Shown in pieces: positions 27,750 through 36,177 of a stretch of 64,000 nucleotides of DNA. Source of the DNA: UBA8828 sp964510855 (lineage in GTDB: Bacteria > Verrucomicrobiota > Verrucomicrobiia > Opitutales > UBA953); NCBI GenBank assembly GCA_964510855.1, contig CAZEDB010000004.1:1-64000 (forward strand), written 5' to 3'. A model generated the notes under the pieces. The model had not been told where the DNA came from. It worked only from the letters and a program-made list of their open reading frames with translations, and made no database searches. Position 1 is the stretch's first letter; each line of letters begins with the position of its first letter. The translations under genes and the position numbers were made by a program.

Positions 27750-29201
27750 TTAGGAAGCCCAAAGACCTAAGCGACGAATCGAAGCGACCGTGCGGGCATC
27801 AAGTTCCAGCTCCCAACCGGATTCTTGGTTACGAATACGTGTGGCTAAAGTTCGAGGCTGACATTTCAAAGCCTGAGCATCGGCCTCGGGTAAGGCGGCT
27901 AATGCCCGGGTGACTCTTAAATGTTCAAGCAAGCAGGCAACTTCAGGTCTCAAACGAAGCGAACCTAGGGTGACGACTTGATGCGAAGGCACATCCTCAC
28001 CTTCAGGGAAACAAACGCGCCGGGCGACGGGATCCGCATAGAGACGGTTCAATTGCGCGCCCGACATGGGATAAACTAAAACCTTCACGCCCGCTTTGAA
28101 AAGTCGGCCCAGCGCCTCAATCAACCCCCCCTCAAGCTTGGAGTAGTTTTCGGTATTCAAAATCTCTACCAGGTTATTAATCCCTGCAACCACCGTGATG
28201 GCACCGTTGGTATGGCGCCGGAAATAGGCTGGTAGGCGGTAGTAGCCGCGGTAAGCCGATAAGAGCACGGCTATACCCAGCTCATTAACGAGGCGGATGC
28301 GGGCAACGATTTCAGCTTCAGTACCGGGATCATCGCGTACACTTAACTCAAGTAATGGCAGACGATCGCCTGCCCCCAAAGCTTTTTGACCCTGCGCCAG
28401 CATGTCGAGATTCACCCGCGAGACCGGACGGAGGGAACCTCGGGCTACCAGAATATCGCGGTGGTGAAAAACTTCTCCTGGGACTTGAGGTTGACCATCG
28501 CTGCCAAAAAGCACGGCGTCCGTCAGACCTAGACGCACTAAGCGAACCGCCGCATGCGCATCATCCATGCTGCTCAAAGCGGGTCCTTCAACATGGAACC
28601 AATCAATCTCCACCCGGGCAGGACCTACCCCTTCGAGCAAGGAGAGTAAAAATTCATCAGCTGAACCCCGGGCGTGGAGCGCGGCGTGGAGAAGATTAAC
28701 GCCCACTAAACCTAAAGCATCTTGTTGGCGGGCAGCGGTTCGATCCCAAAGTCGAAGATGTAAATGAACCTCTGAATGCGGCGCGCCAGGTTCGTGCTGA
28801 AAGCGAAGACCCATCCAACAATGGCCCTGCCCCTTACCATCACGCGGCGTCGTAGCGACGGTGTCGGCGAGGACAAAAAAGCGGGTGGTTGCACCCCGCT
28901 CGGCGGCCAAGCGATCGACTAAGAGCGCATACTCATGGTCGAGCATTTGGCGTAAACGATCCCGTGAAACATAACGCGAGGGATGGCCATAAATCGCGTC
29001 ACTGATGCGCATGTCGTAAGCCGACATGCTTTTGGCGACCGTGCCCGAGGCCCCGCCGGCTTTAAAGAAGTGACGGACGACTTCCTGCCCTGCTCCGATT
29101 TCAGCAAAGGTACCATAGACGGAACCATCTAAGTTGATGGCAAGGGCACGGCGCTCAGCCACCCGTTCATCGGGAGGGGTAGACTCGAGGTTAGGCTCCA
29201 T
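27750..29201 (-). CDS. Conserved protein of unknown function (483 residues)
   Basis: A soluble protein without signal peptide or transmembrane segments. Its opening ALAINLDGSVYGTFAEIGAG, then QEVVRHFFKAGGASGTVAKS and SAYDMRISDAIYG, is a pattern I recall from a widespread family in cyanobacteria, Bacteroidetes and planctomycetes. In that family the automatic labels (TonB-dependent receptor, nicotinate-nucleotide adenylyltransferase) do not fit the sequence. It contains no beta-barrel or plug and no obvious nucleotidyl-transferase HxGH motif. Histidine-rich spots (LHLRLWD, WFHVEG, VFHHRD) occur. It is the first gene of a two-gene operon with the membrane protein and is divergent from sppA. Function unknown. 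Confidence 0.75.
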   Translation of the reverse strand: MEPNLESTPPDERVAERRALAINLDGSVYGTFAEIGAGQEVVRHFFKAGGASGTVAKSMSAYDMRISDAIYGHPSRYVSRDRLRQMLDHEYALLVDRLAAERGATTRFFVLADTVATTPRDGKGQGHCWMGLRFQHEPGAPHSEVHLHLRLWDRTAARQQDALGLVGVNLLHAALHARGSADEFLLSLLEGVGPARVEIDWFHVEGPALSSMDDAHAAVRLVRLGLTDAVLFGSDGQPQVPGEVFHHRDILVARGSLRPVSRVNLDMLAQGQKALGAGDRLPLLELSVRDDPGTEAEIVARIRLVNELGIAVLLSAYRGYYRLPAYFRRHTNGAITVVAGINNLVEILNTENYSKLEGGLIEALGRLFKAGVKVLVYPMSGAQLNRLYADPVARRVCFPEGEDVPSHQVVTLGSLRLRPEVACLLEHLRVTRALAALPEADAQALKCQPRTLATRIRNQESGWELELDARTVASIRRLGLWAS

Positions 29202-29276
29202 ACCCCTAACTTGGAGGGGGAACGCCGAGATGCAAACGGGTTTGTCCTTGGGCGGCGCTTATGCAGTATCGACCCC

Positions 29277-31061
29277 ATGAAAGCATTCCTCCAAGGCATC
29301 CTCTCGTCCGCCCTAGGCTTTGGCCTAGCCCTCGCTATGGGCTTTGCCGCCCTGCTGGTGCTAGTGATTGCCTTAGGTTCTCAAGGGGAGAAGCCGCTGC
29401 GAAATAGTACCTATTTAGTTATCGGCCAAGGCCTAACCCTTACCGATGCCCCCGATGACGGGATGCGCAGCCTAGGCTCCCTGCTTGGCGGTGGCGATGG
29501 CGAGACCCTTGATCTTTGGCGAGCCTTAGCCGCCATTGATTTAGCCGCCAAGGATCGTGCCATCTCAGGCATTCTCCTAACCGATGAACTCGGAGCCGGA
29601 ATCACGTCGCGCACGGAACTACGTGCTGCGCTTAAATCCTTTGCCCAAGAGTCAGGTAAACCTGTGATTGCCTGGACAGAAGGAACCTCACTCGGGAGTT
29701 ACTACTTAGCCTCAGCCGCGAAGACAATCCTGCTTCACCCCATGGGTGAAGTGAGTTTTGCCGGGCTTGCCTCCTACAATCTTTATCTCGGCAAGACCCT
29801 CCAAGACATCGGCATCGGGGTACAAGTTACTCGCGTCGGTCGTTTTAAATCTGCCGTCGAGCCCTTTACCGAAGCGAGCATGAGCGAAGCTTCCCGCACA
29901 CAGACACAGTCCATGCTCGACGATATTTGGGAACGCATGATCGAAGTTGTAGCCAAGGATCGCAAACTGGCGCCCAATAAACTTCGCGAACTTGCTGGCC
30001 AACCCGGCCACTACTCAGCAGCTAATGCCCTGCGTCTAGGACTCGTCGATAAATTGGCGCATCGCGATGAACTCGTTGCTTACCTTTTAGAAAACGGTGC
30101 TAAGGCCGATGACACGGGCTCGATACGCCAAGTGGGTTTAGGTACCTATGCTAAACGCGTCAAACTCCCCAAGGGTAAAGATGGCACCCTAGCGATTGTT
30201 TATGCCGAAGGTGAAATCGTGGATGGCATGGGAGGGCCAGGTCGCATTGGCGGCGACCAACTCGCGAGCACGCTACGACGCCTGCGCAACGATGACGACG
30301 TTAAGGCAGTGGTCTTAAGGATTAATAGCCCTGGAGGTTCCGCCTTTGCCTCTGAGATTATTCACCGCGAACTCGAACTTCTCACCCAGCGGGGCGTTGT
30401 CCTAGTAGCATCAATGGGTGATACCGCCGCCTCAGGGGGGTATTACATCGCCGCCCCTGCCCGTACCATTTTAGCCGACCCTATGACCTTAACTGGCTCG
30501 ATTGGGGTCTTTGGTCTCCACTTTAACTACGGCGGCTTAGCGGGGCGTTTTGGCGTCGGTGTCGACGGAGTTAAAACCGCACCTTACGCCGACCTACTCG
30601 AGAATCACCGTCCCGCCACCGAAGCCGAAATGGCCATTGTGCAAACTTCGGTGGACAGCATTTATGAAACCTTCCTCGGGGTGGTAGGGCGCGGTCGCAA
30701 ACTTTCGCGTGATGCGGCGCATGAAGTCGCTCAAGGTCGAGTTTGGACCGGCTCACAAGCGCGTACCGCCAAACTGGTCGATCGTCTCGGCGGCCTTCGC
30801 GATGCCATCAACGTCGCCGCTGAAGCAGCTTCCCTGACCAGCTACACCTTGACCGAGAGCCCGGCTTTGGGTGAGGCACAGACTAATTTGGCTGAACTCC
30901 TATTTAGCGACGAAGAGCCTGCTCCAGTCTTTGCTCAAGCCTCGCGCGACCCTGCCCTAGCCTTACTTAAGGCGCAGTGGCGTACCCTCGAGCGCTTACG
31001 TGGATTGAATGACCGTCAGGGAATTTATCTATTGGCCCCGGTAGGCGTCACCACGCGCTGA
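29277..31061 (+). CDS. sppA: Signal peptide peptidase SppA, long (67K) type
   Basis: This 594-residue membrane serine protease degrades cleaved signal peptides. It has an N-terminal anchor (about 7-33) and two tandem ClpP-like domains. Lys191 in GRFKSAVEPF corresponds to the general base, and Ser386 in GDTAASGGYYIA to the nucleophile, the Ser-Lys dyad of the E. coli type split across the two domains. The start is ATG 29277 (MKAFLQGIL). The 3' end overlaps the convergent M48 gene by 37 nt. Confidence 0.92.
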   Translation: MKAFLQGILSSALGFGLALAMGFAALLVLVIALGSQGEKPLRNSTYLVIGQGLTLTDAPDDGMRSLGSLLGGGDGETLDLWRALAAIDLAAKDRAISGILLTDELGAGITSRTELRAALKSFAQESGKPVIAWTEGTSLGSYYLASAAKTILLHPMGEVSFAGLASYNLYLGKTLQDIGIGVQVTRVGRFKSAVEPFTEASMSEASRTQTQSMLDDIWERMIEVVAKDRKLAPNKLRELAGQPGHYSAANALRLGLVDKLAHRDELVAYLLENGAKADDTGSIRQVGLGTYAKRVKLPKGKDGTLAIVYAEGEIVDGMGGPGRIGGDQLASTLRRLRNDDDVKAVVLRINSPGGSAFASEIIHRELELLTQRGVVLVASMGDTAASGGYYIAAPARTILADPMTLTGSIGVFGLHFNYGGLAGRFGVGVDGVKTAPYADLLENHRPATEAEMAIVQTSVDSIYETFLGVVGRGRKLSRDAAHEVAQGRVWTGSQARTAKLVDRLGGLRDAINVAAEAASLTSYTLTESPALGEAQTNLAELLFSDEEPAPVFAQASRDPALALLKAQWRTLERLRGLNDRQGIYLLAPVGVTTR

Positions 31062-31855
31062 GCTGACTTAGCGGGAATCGTCGCTAGCCGGCGCGCCTCA
31101 AGCACACTCGCCTCGAGTTCCTTGACCCGCTGGGCGTCGGATGGGTGCGTCGAAAGAAACTCCGGAGGGCCCCCAGCCTTGGAGGCACTGAAACGGCGCC
31201 AAAAATCAACCGCCGCCTTAGGATCATAGCCTGCACGCGTCATATAAACTAAACCCACGCGGTCGGCCTCGTATTCGTGCTTACGACTATAAGGTAAGAT
31301 AACGCCAAGCGTGGCAGCAGCTCCAAAAGCCGCGAGAATTTCTTGGCGATGCTCGGGGGAATTGCGGGCCGCAACTTGGTCCACCGCCACCGCCCCAAGC
31401 ATAGCCAAGAGCGAGTGTGAAACACGTTCAGCACCGTGACGGCAGGCAACGTGAGCCACTTCATGACTGATCACGGTAGCAAGGTCACCCTCAGAAGGAA
31501 GGAAGGGCAAGATACCGCGATGAATACCAATTTTACCGCCGGGCATGGCAAAGGCGTTGGCGGTAGCATCATCGATTAAGACAATTTCCCAGCGCTCAGG
31601 CGGAGGGAGAAAAGGCGCACCGTAAGTTGGGCAACTACGTGCGGCGCGGATAATTTTGTGCGCTACCGCCTGTAAACGCGCGGTAGTCGCTTCGTCCCGC
31701 GCACGAGGGAATTTAGCGAAGGCAGCACTCGCTTCCGCGGCCAAATCCTCATCGTCCACTAACAACAACTGACTCCGACCACTTCCCGGCACGGATTCAC
31801 AACCCGCAAGGAAGCCGATAAGTCCTAAGCCAATCCAGAAGCGAAGCCCACTCAT
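31025..31855 (-). CDS. M48-family metalloprotease, lipoprotein
   Basis: This 276-residue protein has a lipoprotein signal with lipobox LAGC (lipidated Cys19). The zinc site HEVAH (131-135) is followed by a downstream glutamate region (YEADRVGLVYMTRAGYDP). Relatives (BepA, LoiP, YcaL) handle quality control of outer-membrane proteins in the periplasm. It overlaps the end of the tyrosine-kinase gene by 4 nt, so it belongs to the polysaccharide-export operon. It overlaps the convergent sppA by 37 nt. Confidence 0.92.
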   Translation of the reverse strand: MSGLRFWIGLGLIGFLAGCESVPGSGRSQLLLVDDEDLAAEASAAFAKFPRARDEATTARLQAVAHKIIRAARSCPTYGAPFLPPPERWEIVLIDDATANAFAMPGGKIGIHRGILPFLPSEGDLATVISHEVAHVACRHGAERVSHSLLAMLGAVAVDQVAARNSPEHRQEILAAFGAAATLGVILPYSRKHEYEADRVGLVYMTRAGYDPKAAVDFWRRFSASKAGGPPEFLSTHPSDAQRVKELEASVLEARRLATIPAKSAQRVVTPTGANR

Positions 31856-34149
31856 GCCTTGCCCGAGGAATTTTTCTCAGGAGGAACGGTTGGGGCTAGG
31901 ACCTCAACTGCGGCCTCATCATTCGCACCGTAATACTTCTTATACGACTCGTCGTAACTGTCGGTATAGAAGGTGGCCATGCGGGTAATCATGGAATTGA
32001 GTACAGCGCCCACAATCGGGACGCCCGCCTCACGCAGACGCGCGATACAGGAAAGCGCGTTACGCTTCTTAACCATGCTGAAGCGTACCACATAGATCAC
32101 GCCGTCGACGAGAGAGACCATGTGCAAGGCATCTGAGACGGCACCCAAAGGAGGAGAGTCGATAACGATGCGGTCGTAGCGCGTCCGCAGCTCGGTAATT
32201 AACTCAGCAAAGCGAGGGCTATTGATGACCTGAGTCGGGTTCTTACAGGTACTACCGACGGGGAGAACATCCAAGTTAGGCTCAATCTGGCGAATAATGG
32301 CCTGGTCGATTGTAATATCGCCGTTGAAGTACTGGCTGATACCCACTTCAGAATCGATGGCAAGCGAAGCGGCCACGTTGGGAAGGCGCAAGTCGCTATC
32401 AATAATCAAAACGCGCTCGCCGTGTTGGGCGAAAGTCAGGGCGATATTGGTAGTAACGAACGTCTTACCTTCACCTGGTCGAGTGGAAGTAACCAACATG
32501 ACCTTGGCCCCTGCGGCCGCAGGATTAATTTTCATCACCGAGTGAATGGCCCGAAGCGACTCAATCGCCATGCGGTCCTTATTTTGGCGACCGAGCAAGG
32601 CACGATCCGCACCGTAAACATTACGTACCCTAGGAATGGTGCCGAGCAGAGGGAGACCAATGCCACTTTCAATGTCAGAAGCCGACTTAATCCGGTCATC
32701 CATCACGCCCAACAAGATGACTAAGCCTAAACCAAAGGCAGCACCGAGACCTAAACCGATAAAGACGTTGAGGTAATAATTCTTGTTAATCGGACGGTCC
32801 GATACGCTAGGAGCATCGAGAATACGTACCGAGGTAGAAGTACCCGTGGTCGAGGTACGCAACTTGGCGTCTTCATAACTCAACTTGAGTCGGGCTAAGA
32901 AGTCTTCGCTCAAACGAATATCTTTTTCGATGCGCTCGAGTTCAATGTTCGCGTTTTGCAGACGAGAAATCTCTTGTTCCTTAGCTTGCAAGGCGCGCTC
33001 GACCGTGGCTTGACGCTGCAGCGAAGTACCGCGCTGCCCGGCAATACGCTCCACCGCTTGATCGGCAGCGAGAACAATCTCCCGCTTAACCACCGCCAAC
33101 TGTTCACGCGTCAGGCGCAGGGTTGGGTGGGTTTCGGTATACTTTTCCTCCATGGTCTGAATCGTAACCTGGAGTTCAGTTAAGCGGTTAGCTAACTGGG
33201 CTACACGCTCATCAGAACGTACTAAAGGGATCAGGGTAAGGTCTTTCTTTTCCGCCCGGTATTGTTCGATCTGCTGCCAAACGATACCTAATTCGTCGAT
33301 TTGTCGACGGACGTCTTCGCGGTCTTTAATCAGCCCCATACGTTCAGAACCTAACGTGTTGGTGTCGCGCGCAATCGAAAGCATCTTCTCGCGTTGCACG
33401 AGCTCGTTCTTATCCCGATAGAGACGATTTAAACGTTCTTCCAAAGATTCGATTTCAACCCGAGCTTTTTCCACCAAAGGATTGGTCACGGTGAGACGCT
33501 CGTCTTCGCTATTTTTTTGGATGGCCTCACAGAAGAGTCGGGCGAGCTGGCGAGCAAGGTCGCGGTCAGGGTGAGTAAACTGCACATTGACCACGAGAGT
33601 CGCGCGCTGCGGTGCCACCGCACGCTGACGGGCGAAGACTTCTTGCGAAGTTAAGGGACCCGTAAAAATATTCCCGCCTTGATAGGGCTCGAGGACCGCT
33701 TTGCGCTCACTGGCGGTGAGACGACGTTCAACGGCTTCGATAATTCCCGAACTCTTCATGACTTCAACCGCGGTATTAAAGTCCTCGGTCGACATAATCG
33801 CATAGATTTCCTCCCCTGCCCCGCGACCCGCAATATTAGGCGCAAATTTGTAGACCCGCAGACGACCGTTAGCCTGATACTCAGGCGTGGCGTTAACCGT
33901 GTAAATCAAGGCCGCAGTCACAAACACCAAGACCGACAAAACCACATACCACATGCGCTCACGCACCATGAGGAGGTATTGCGAGAGCGGATTAACCGTC
34001 TGGCCGTACCCGTAGCCATAGCCCGCATAACCGCCATACTGGCCATACTGACCGTATTGGCCGTAAGCACCATAACCGCCTACGCCACCATAACCGCCGT
34101 AGCCGCCGCCGTAACCGCTTTCCTTACCAGCATTAGGAGGAGGTGACAT
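31852..34149 (-). CDS. Wzc-like polysaccharide co-polymerase/BY-kinase with Gly-Tyr-rich N-terminus
   Basis: This 765-residue inner-membrane protein steers exopolysaccharide chain length and export. TM1 lies at about 66-88, a long periplasmic coiled-coil Wzz/GNVR region at about 220-420 and TM2 at about 460-483. The cytoplasmic bacterial tyrosine kinase has Walker A STRPGEGKT (555-563), Walker A' LIIDSD (582-587), Walker B IVIDSP (661-666) and a C-terminal tyrosine cluster (about 728-740, YTDSYDESYKKYY). Residues 12-50 form an unusual Gly-Tyr-Gln repeat with 12 tyrosines. It lies 5 nt downstream of the Wza-like gene and overlaps the M48 gene. Confidence 0.93.
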   Translation of the reverse strand: MSPPPNAGKESGYGGGYGGYGGVGGYGAYGQYGQYGQYGGYAGYGYGYGQTVNPLSQYLLMVRERMWYVVLSVLVFVTAALIYTVNATPEYQANGRLRVYKFAPNIAGRGAGEEIYAIMSTEDFNTAVEVMKSSGIIEAVERRLTASERKAVLEPYQGGNIFTGPLTSQEVFARQRAVAPQRATLVVNVQFTHPDRDLARQLARLFCEAIQKNSEDERLTVTNPLVEKARVEIESLEERLNRLYRDKNELVQREKMLSIARDTNTLGSERMGLIKDREDVRRQIDELGIVWQQIEQYRAEKKDLTLIPLVRSDERVAQLANRLTELQVTIQTMEEKYTETHPTLRLTREQLAVVKREIVLAADQAVERIAGQRGTSLQRQATVERALQAKEQEISRLQNANIELERIEKDIRLSEDFLARLKLSYEDAKLRTSTTGTSTSVRILDAPSVSDRPINKNYYLNVFIGLGLGAAFGLGLVILLGVMDDRIKSASDIESGIGLPLLGTIPRVRNVYGADRALLGRQNKDRMAIESLRAIHSVMKINPAAAGAKVMLVTSTRPGEGKTFVTTNIALTFAQHGERVLIIDSDLRLPNVAASLAIDSEVGISQYFNGDITIDQAIIRQIEPNLDVLPVGSTCKNPTQVINSPRFAELITELRTRYDRIVIDSPPLGAVSDALHMVSLVDGVIYVVRFSMVKKRNALSCIARLREAGVPIVGAVLNSMITRMATFYTDSYDESYKKYYGANDEAAVEVLAPTVPPEKNSSGKA

Positions 34150-34154
34150 GAGAA

Positions 34155-34778
34155 TTAGATGCGGCTTTCGCGCACAAAGATATAATCGTCGTCGAAGAGC
34201 GGAATGTCGGGCTGCTCGCCCGAATCAATGGCGCGCACGTCGATAATCCGGGTCTTAAGGCTGCCATCGGGCAACTTACGTCGTAAAACAACCGCAGAAC
34301 GATTGCCACCACGAAGAATGCCTCCGGCAGCTGCCAGAGCCTTTTTAAGCGTAATGTTTTCCTCAGGGGGAATCGTCACTGCGCCCGTACGGCCCACAGA
34401 TCCATCAACATAAATGCGACGCTCAGCGTACCCACGGATTTCTAAGGAGACGACGGGGGACTTGAAAAATTGCACGTAGCGCGCGGCAAGGGCGGCTTGA
34501 GCTTCAGAAACCGTCATGCCCGCAATCGCCACTAAGCTATCTTTACCGAGGAAAGGAACGTCAATGGTACCATCGGTGTTGATTCGACGCTCCACAAAAG
34601 TGTCAGCCTCATTAATCACCCCAACTTTGACGAAATCGCGGGGCCGCAAGCGGTAAGAAACTCGCGTATCGGAGCCCTGGGTGAGCACCTCGGACTGCGT
34701 CACAATAACCTCGTCCGACGGCCCCGCGCAGCCCATCAACGAGAGGGTAAAGAGGAGGAGAACGGCGCGAGCAGCCAT
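34155..34778 (-). CDS. Polysaccharide export lipoprotein (Wza-like)
   Basis: This 207-residue protein has a lipobox (LMGC) at the end of its signal peptide. A Poly_export domain (about 40-120, YRLRPRDFVKVGVINEADTF) and an SLBB-type domain (about 120-200, VYVDGSVGRTGAVTIPPEEN-like) follow. It is much shorter than E. coli Wza (about 380), so it lacks the extra ring domains and the membrane-spanning helix. The beta-barrel encoded upstream may supply the outer-membrane pore. It is the second gene of the operon. Confidence 0.9.
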   Translation of the reverse strand: MAARAVLLLFTLSLMGCAGPSDEVIVTQSEVLTQGSDTRVSYRLRPRDFVKVGVINEADTFVERRINTDGTIDVPFLGKDSLVAIAGMTVSEAQAALAARYVQFFKSPVVSLEIRGYAERRIYVDGSVGRTGAVTIPPEENITLKKALAAAGGILRGGNRSAVVLRRKLPDGSLKTRIIDVRAIDSGEQPDIPLFDDDYIFVRESRI

Positions 34779-34801
34779 AGAGTAATCAAACTAGATAGGT
34801 T

Positions 34802-36076
34802 TCAGAGTGCAACCAAGGGTAAATCACCAGCGGAANNNNNNNNNNNNNNNNNNNNNNNNNNNNNNNNNNNNNNNNNNNNNNNNNNNNNNNNNNNNNNNNN
34901 NNNNNNNNNNNNNNNNNNNNNNNNNNNNNNNNNNNGGACTTCAATGTCGGAAGAAGTGCGGATGAAGTTAAAGGGATTAAGCGGATCCGGGTTAAAGGAA
35001 TCGACCGAGGAATTGCTGTAATTTAAACGGAAGAATGAGCGTACCGCCTCGGAATTATTGAAGTTCAAGTCATAGGCGATGCGGAAGGCATCGGAAAGAC
35101 CCCCGGTAGGCGAAGCGGAGGCATCTTGGGAGAAGGTAAGGGACTGGTCCATTTTTTCGGTCAGCATGTGGCTGGCCCGCAGCGAATAGGAAGGGCTTTG
35201 CTTGGAGAACGCTTTGGACTGGTACGAGGAATCGAGGAAACCGACCTTAAATTCGTAATCAAGTTTGTCGGAAGCCGCGTAGTTTACGGTCAGTCCATAA
35301 TACTTTCGGTCTAAGGTATCGTTAACCACACCTGCGCCAAGATTGCCGCGAGCAGGACTTAAATCCGTCTCACCAAATTCAAGATCTGCCGCAGCGGAGA
35401 TTTTTTCACTGAACTTGTAACGCGCGCTGAGAGGAATAACCCAACCATCATACTCTTGGAGTCCAAGCGTATTGGCCACAGGAGCCGTAAGGGTATTATT
35501 GTCGGCATCAATATCCACCGGGTCATAACGGTTGGAAGTATGACGGACCGCGATGCTGCCTTGGGTGCGCTCGGTAAACTGGTAAGTAGCTTTAACTGAC
35601 TGGGCGTAGTTGGTTTGGCGCACTAAGGAGCCTCCGAATGTAGCAAAAGCAGCGAGATCATCGGTGTTACGAGCACTCTCGGCGTAACTCGCACTCGCAT
35701 CGAGTTTGAGGGGGCCACCCCCATCGTAGGCTAGGGAAAACTGGCCAAAATCTTGCTCGTCATCGAGCGTACGCAGGGCGGAGTTGAAAAAGTTACGGTA
35801 ACGCCGCGAAATGTTAAAACTCCCCGTCAAAGGGAGATCTTTGCCGTATTGAAACTCTAGCCCTGGGACGACGTCATAAAAGACCCCGGAATTGGGCAAT
35901 CCTCCGCCTGAGTTTTGCCGGTAAAAAAGGTTGTCGTCGAACTCAAGCCGGGCCTGCGCGGTAGCAAAAACATCGAGCTCGGAGCCCAAGCGAAGCATGG
36001 GGGAATCTATCCATTCTGCGTGGAGAGAAAGGGTAGATGCAGCGGCTAAAAAGACCGCAGATAGAGAGGACTTCAT
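34802..36076 (-). CDS. Outer-membrane beta-barrel protein of the export operon (interrupted by a sequence gap)
   Basis: The signal peptide MKSSLSAVFLAAASTLSLHA starts at ATG 36074-36076. Long stretches of alternating hydrophobic and polar residues follow (for example ARLEFDDNLFYR, LTGSFNISRRYRNFF), with no plug domain, as in the large barrels found beside Wza/Wzc genes. A run of 100 N (34836-34935) cuts the last part, so the reading frame after it is unknown. If the frame ends ...FRW at 34824-34826, the C-terminal aromatic expected of a barrel is met. The frame given here ends ...VAL at 34802. First gene of the operon. Confidence 0.75.
   Translation of the reverse strand: MKSSLSAVFLAAASTLSLHAEWIDSPMLRLGSELDVFATAQARLEFDDNLFYRQNSGGGLPNSGVFYDVVPGLEFQYGKDLPLTGSFNISRRYRNFFNSALRTLDDEQDFGQFSLAYDGGGPLKLDASASYAESARNTDDLAAFATFGGSLVRQTNYAQSVKATYQFTERTQGSIAVRHTSNRYDPVDIDADNNTLTAPVANTLGLQEYDGWVIPLSARYKFSEKISAAADLEFGETDLSPARGNLGAGVVNDTLDRKYYGLTVNYAASDKLDYEFKVGFLDSSYQSKAFSKQSPSYSLRASHMLTEKMDQSLTFSQDASASPTGGLSDAFRIAYDLNFNNSEAVRSFFRLNYSNSSVDSFNPDPLNPFNFIRTSSDIEVXXXXXXXXXXXXXXXXXXXXXXXXXXXXXXXXXXSAGDLPLVAL
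34836..34935. other. Assembly gap (100 N)
   Basis: The run of exactly 100 N is a scaffold placeholder inside the outer-membrane barrel gene. The flanking ends share no obvious overlap, so real sequence is missing here and the true length is unknown. Confidence 0.95.
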
Positions 36077-36127
36077 GCCGGTAAAAGGGTTAGGTATAAA
36101 TGGTTCTGTTTGATTGTAAGGGCAAAT

Positions 36128-36153
36128 AAAAAGCCCCCTAAAAAGGGGGCTTT
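36128..36153 (-). terminator. Intrinsic terminator of the rpoBC operon
   Basis: AAAGCCCCC (36130-36138) and GGGGGCTTT (36145-36153) form a 9-bp stem with a 6-nt loop. In the minus direction it is followed by TTTTTATTT. It lies 25 nt after the rpoC stop and 52 nt before the start of the outer-membrane barrel gene, whose promoter must lie in or after it. Confidence 0.9.
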
Positions 36154-36177
36154 GTAAAAAAACTGTCAATATTTACC

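Noticed and set aside
27750..29201. TonB-dependent receptor
   Set aside because: A label I recall for relatives, but the protein has no signal peptide, plug or barrel and is soluble.
36164..36169. TTGACA as -35 for the barrel operon
   Set aside because: No -10 lies at 16-18 nt and the rpoC terminator hairpin would follow directly.
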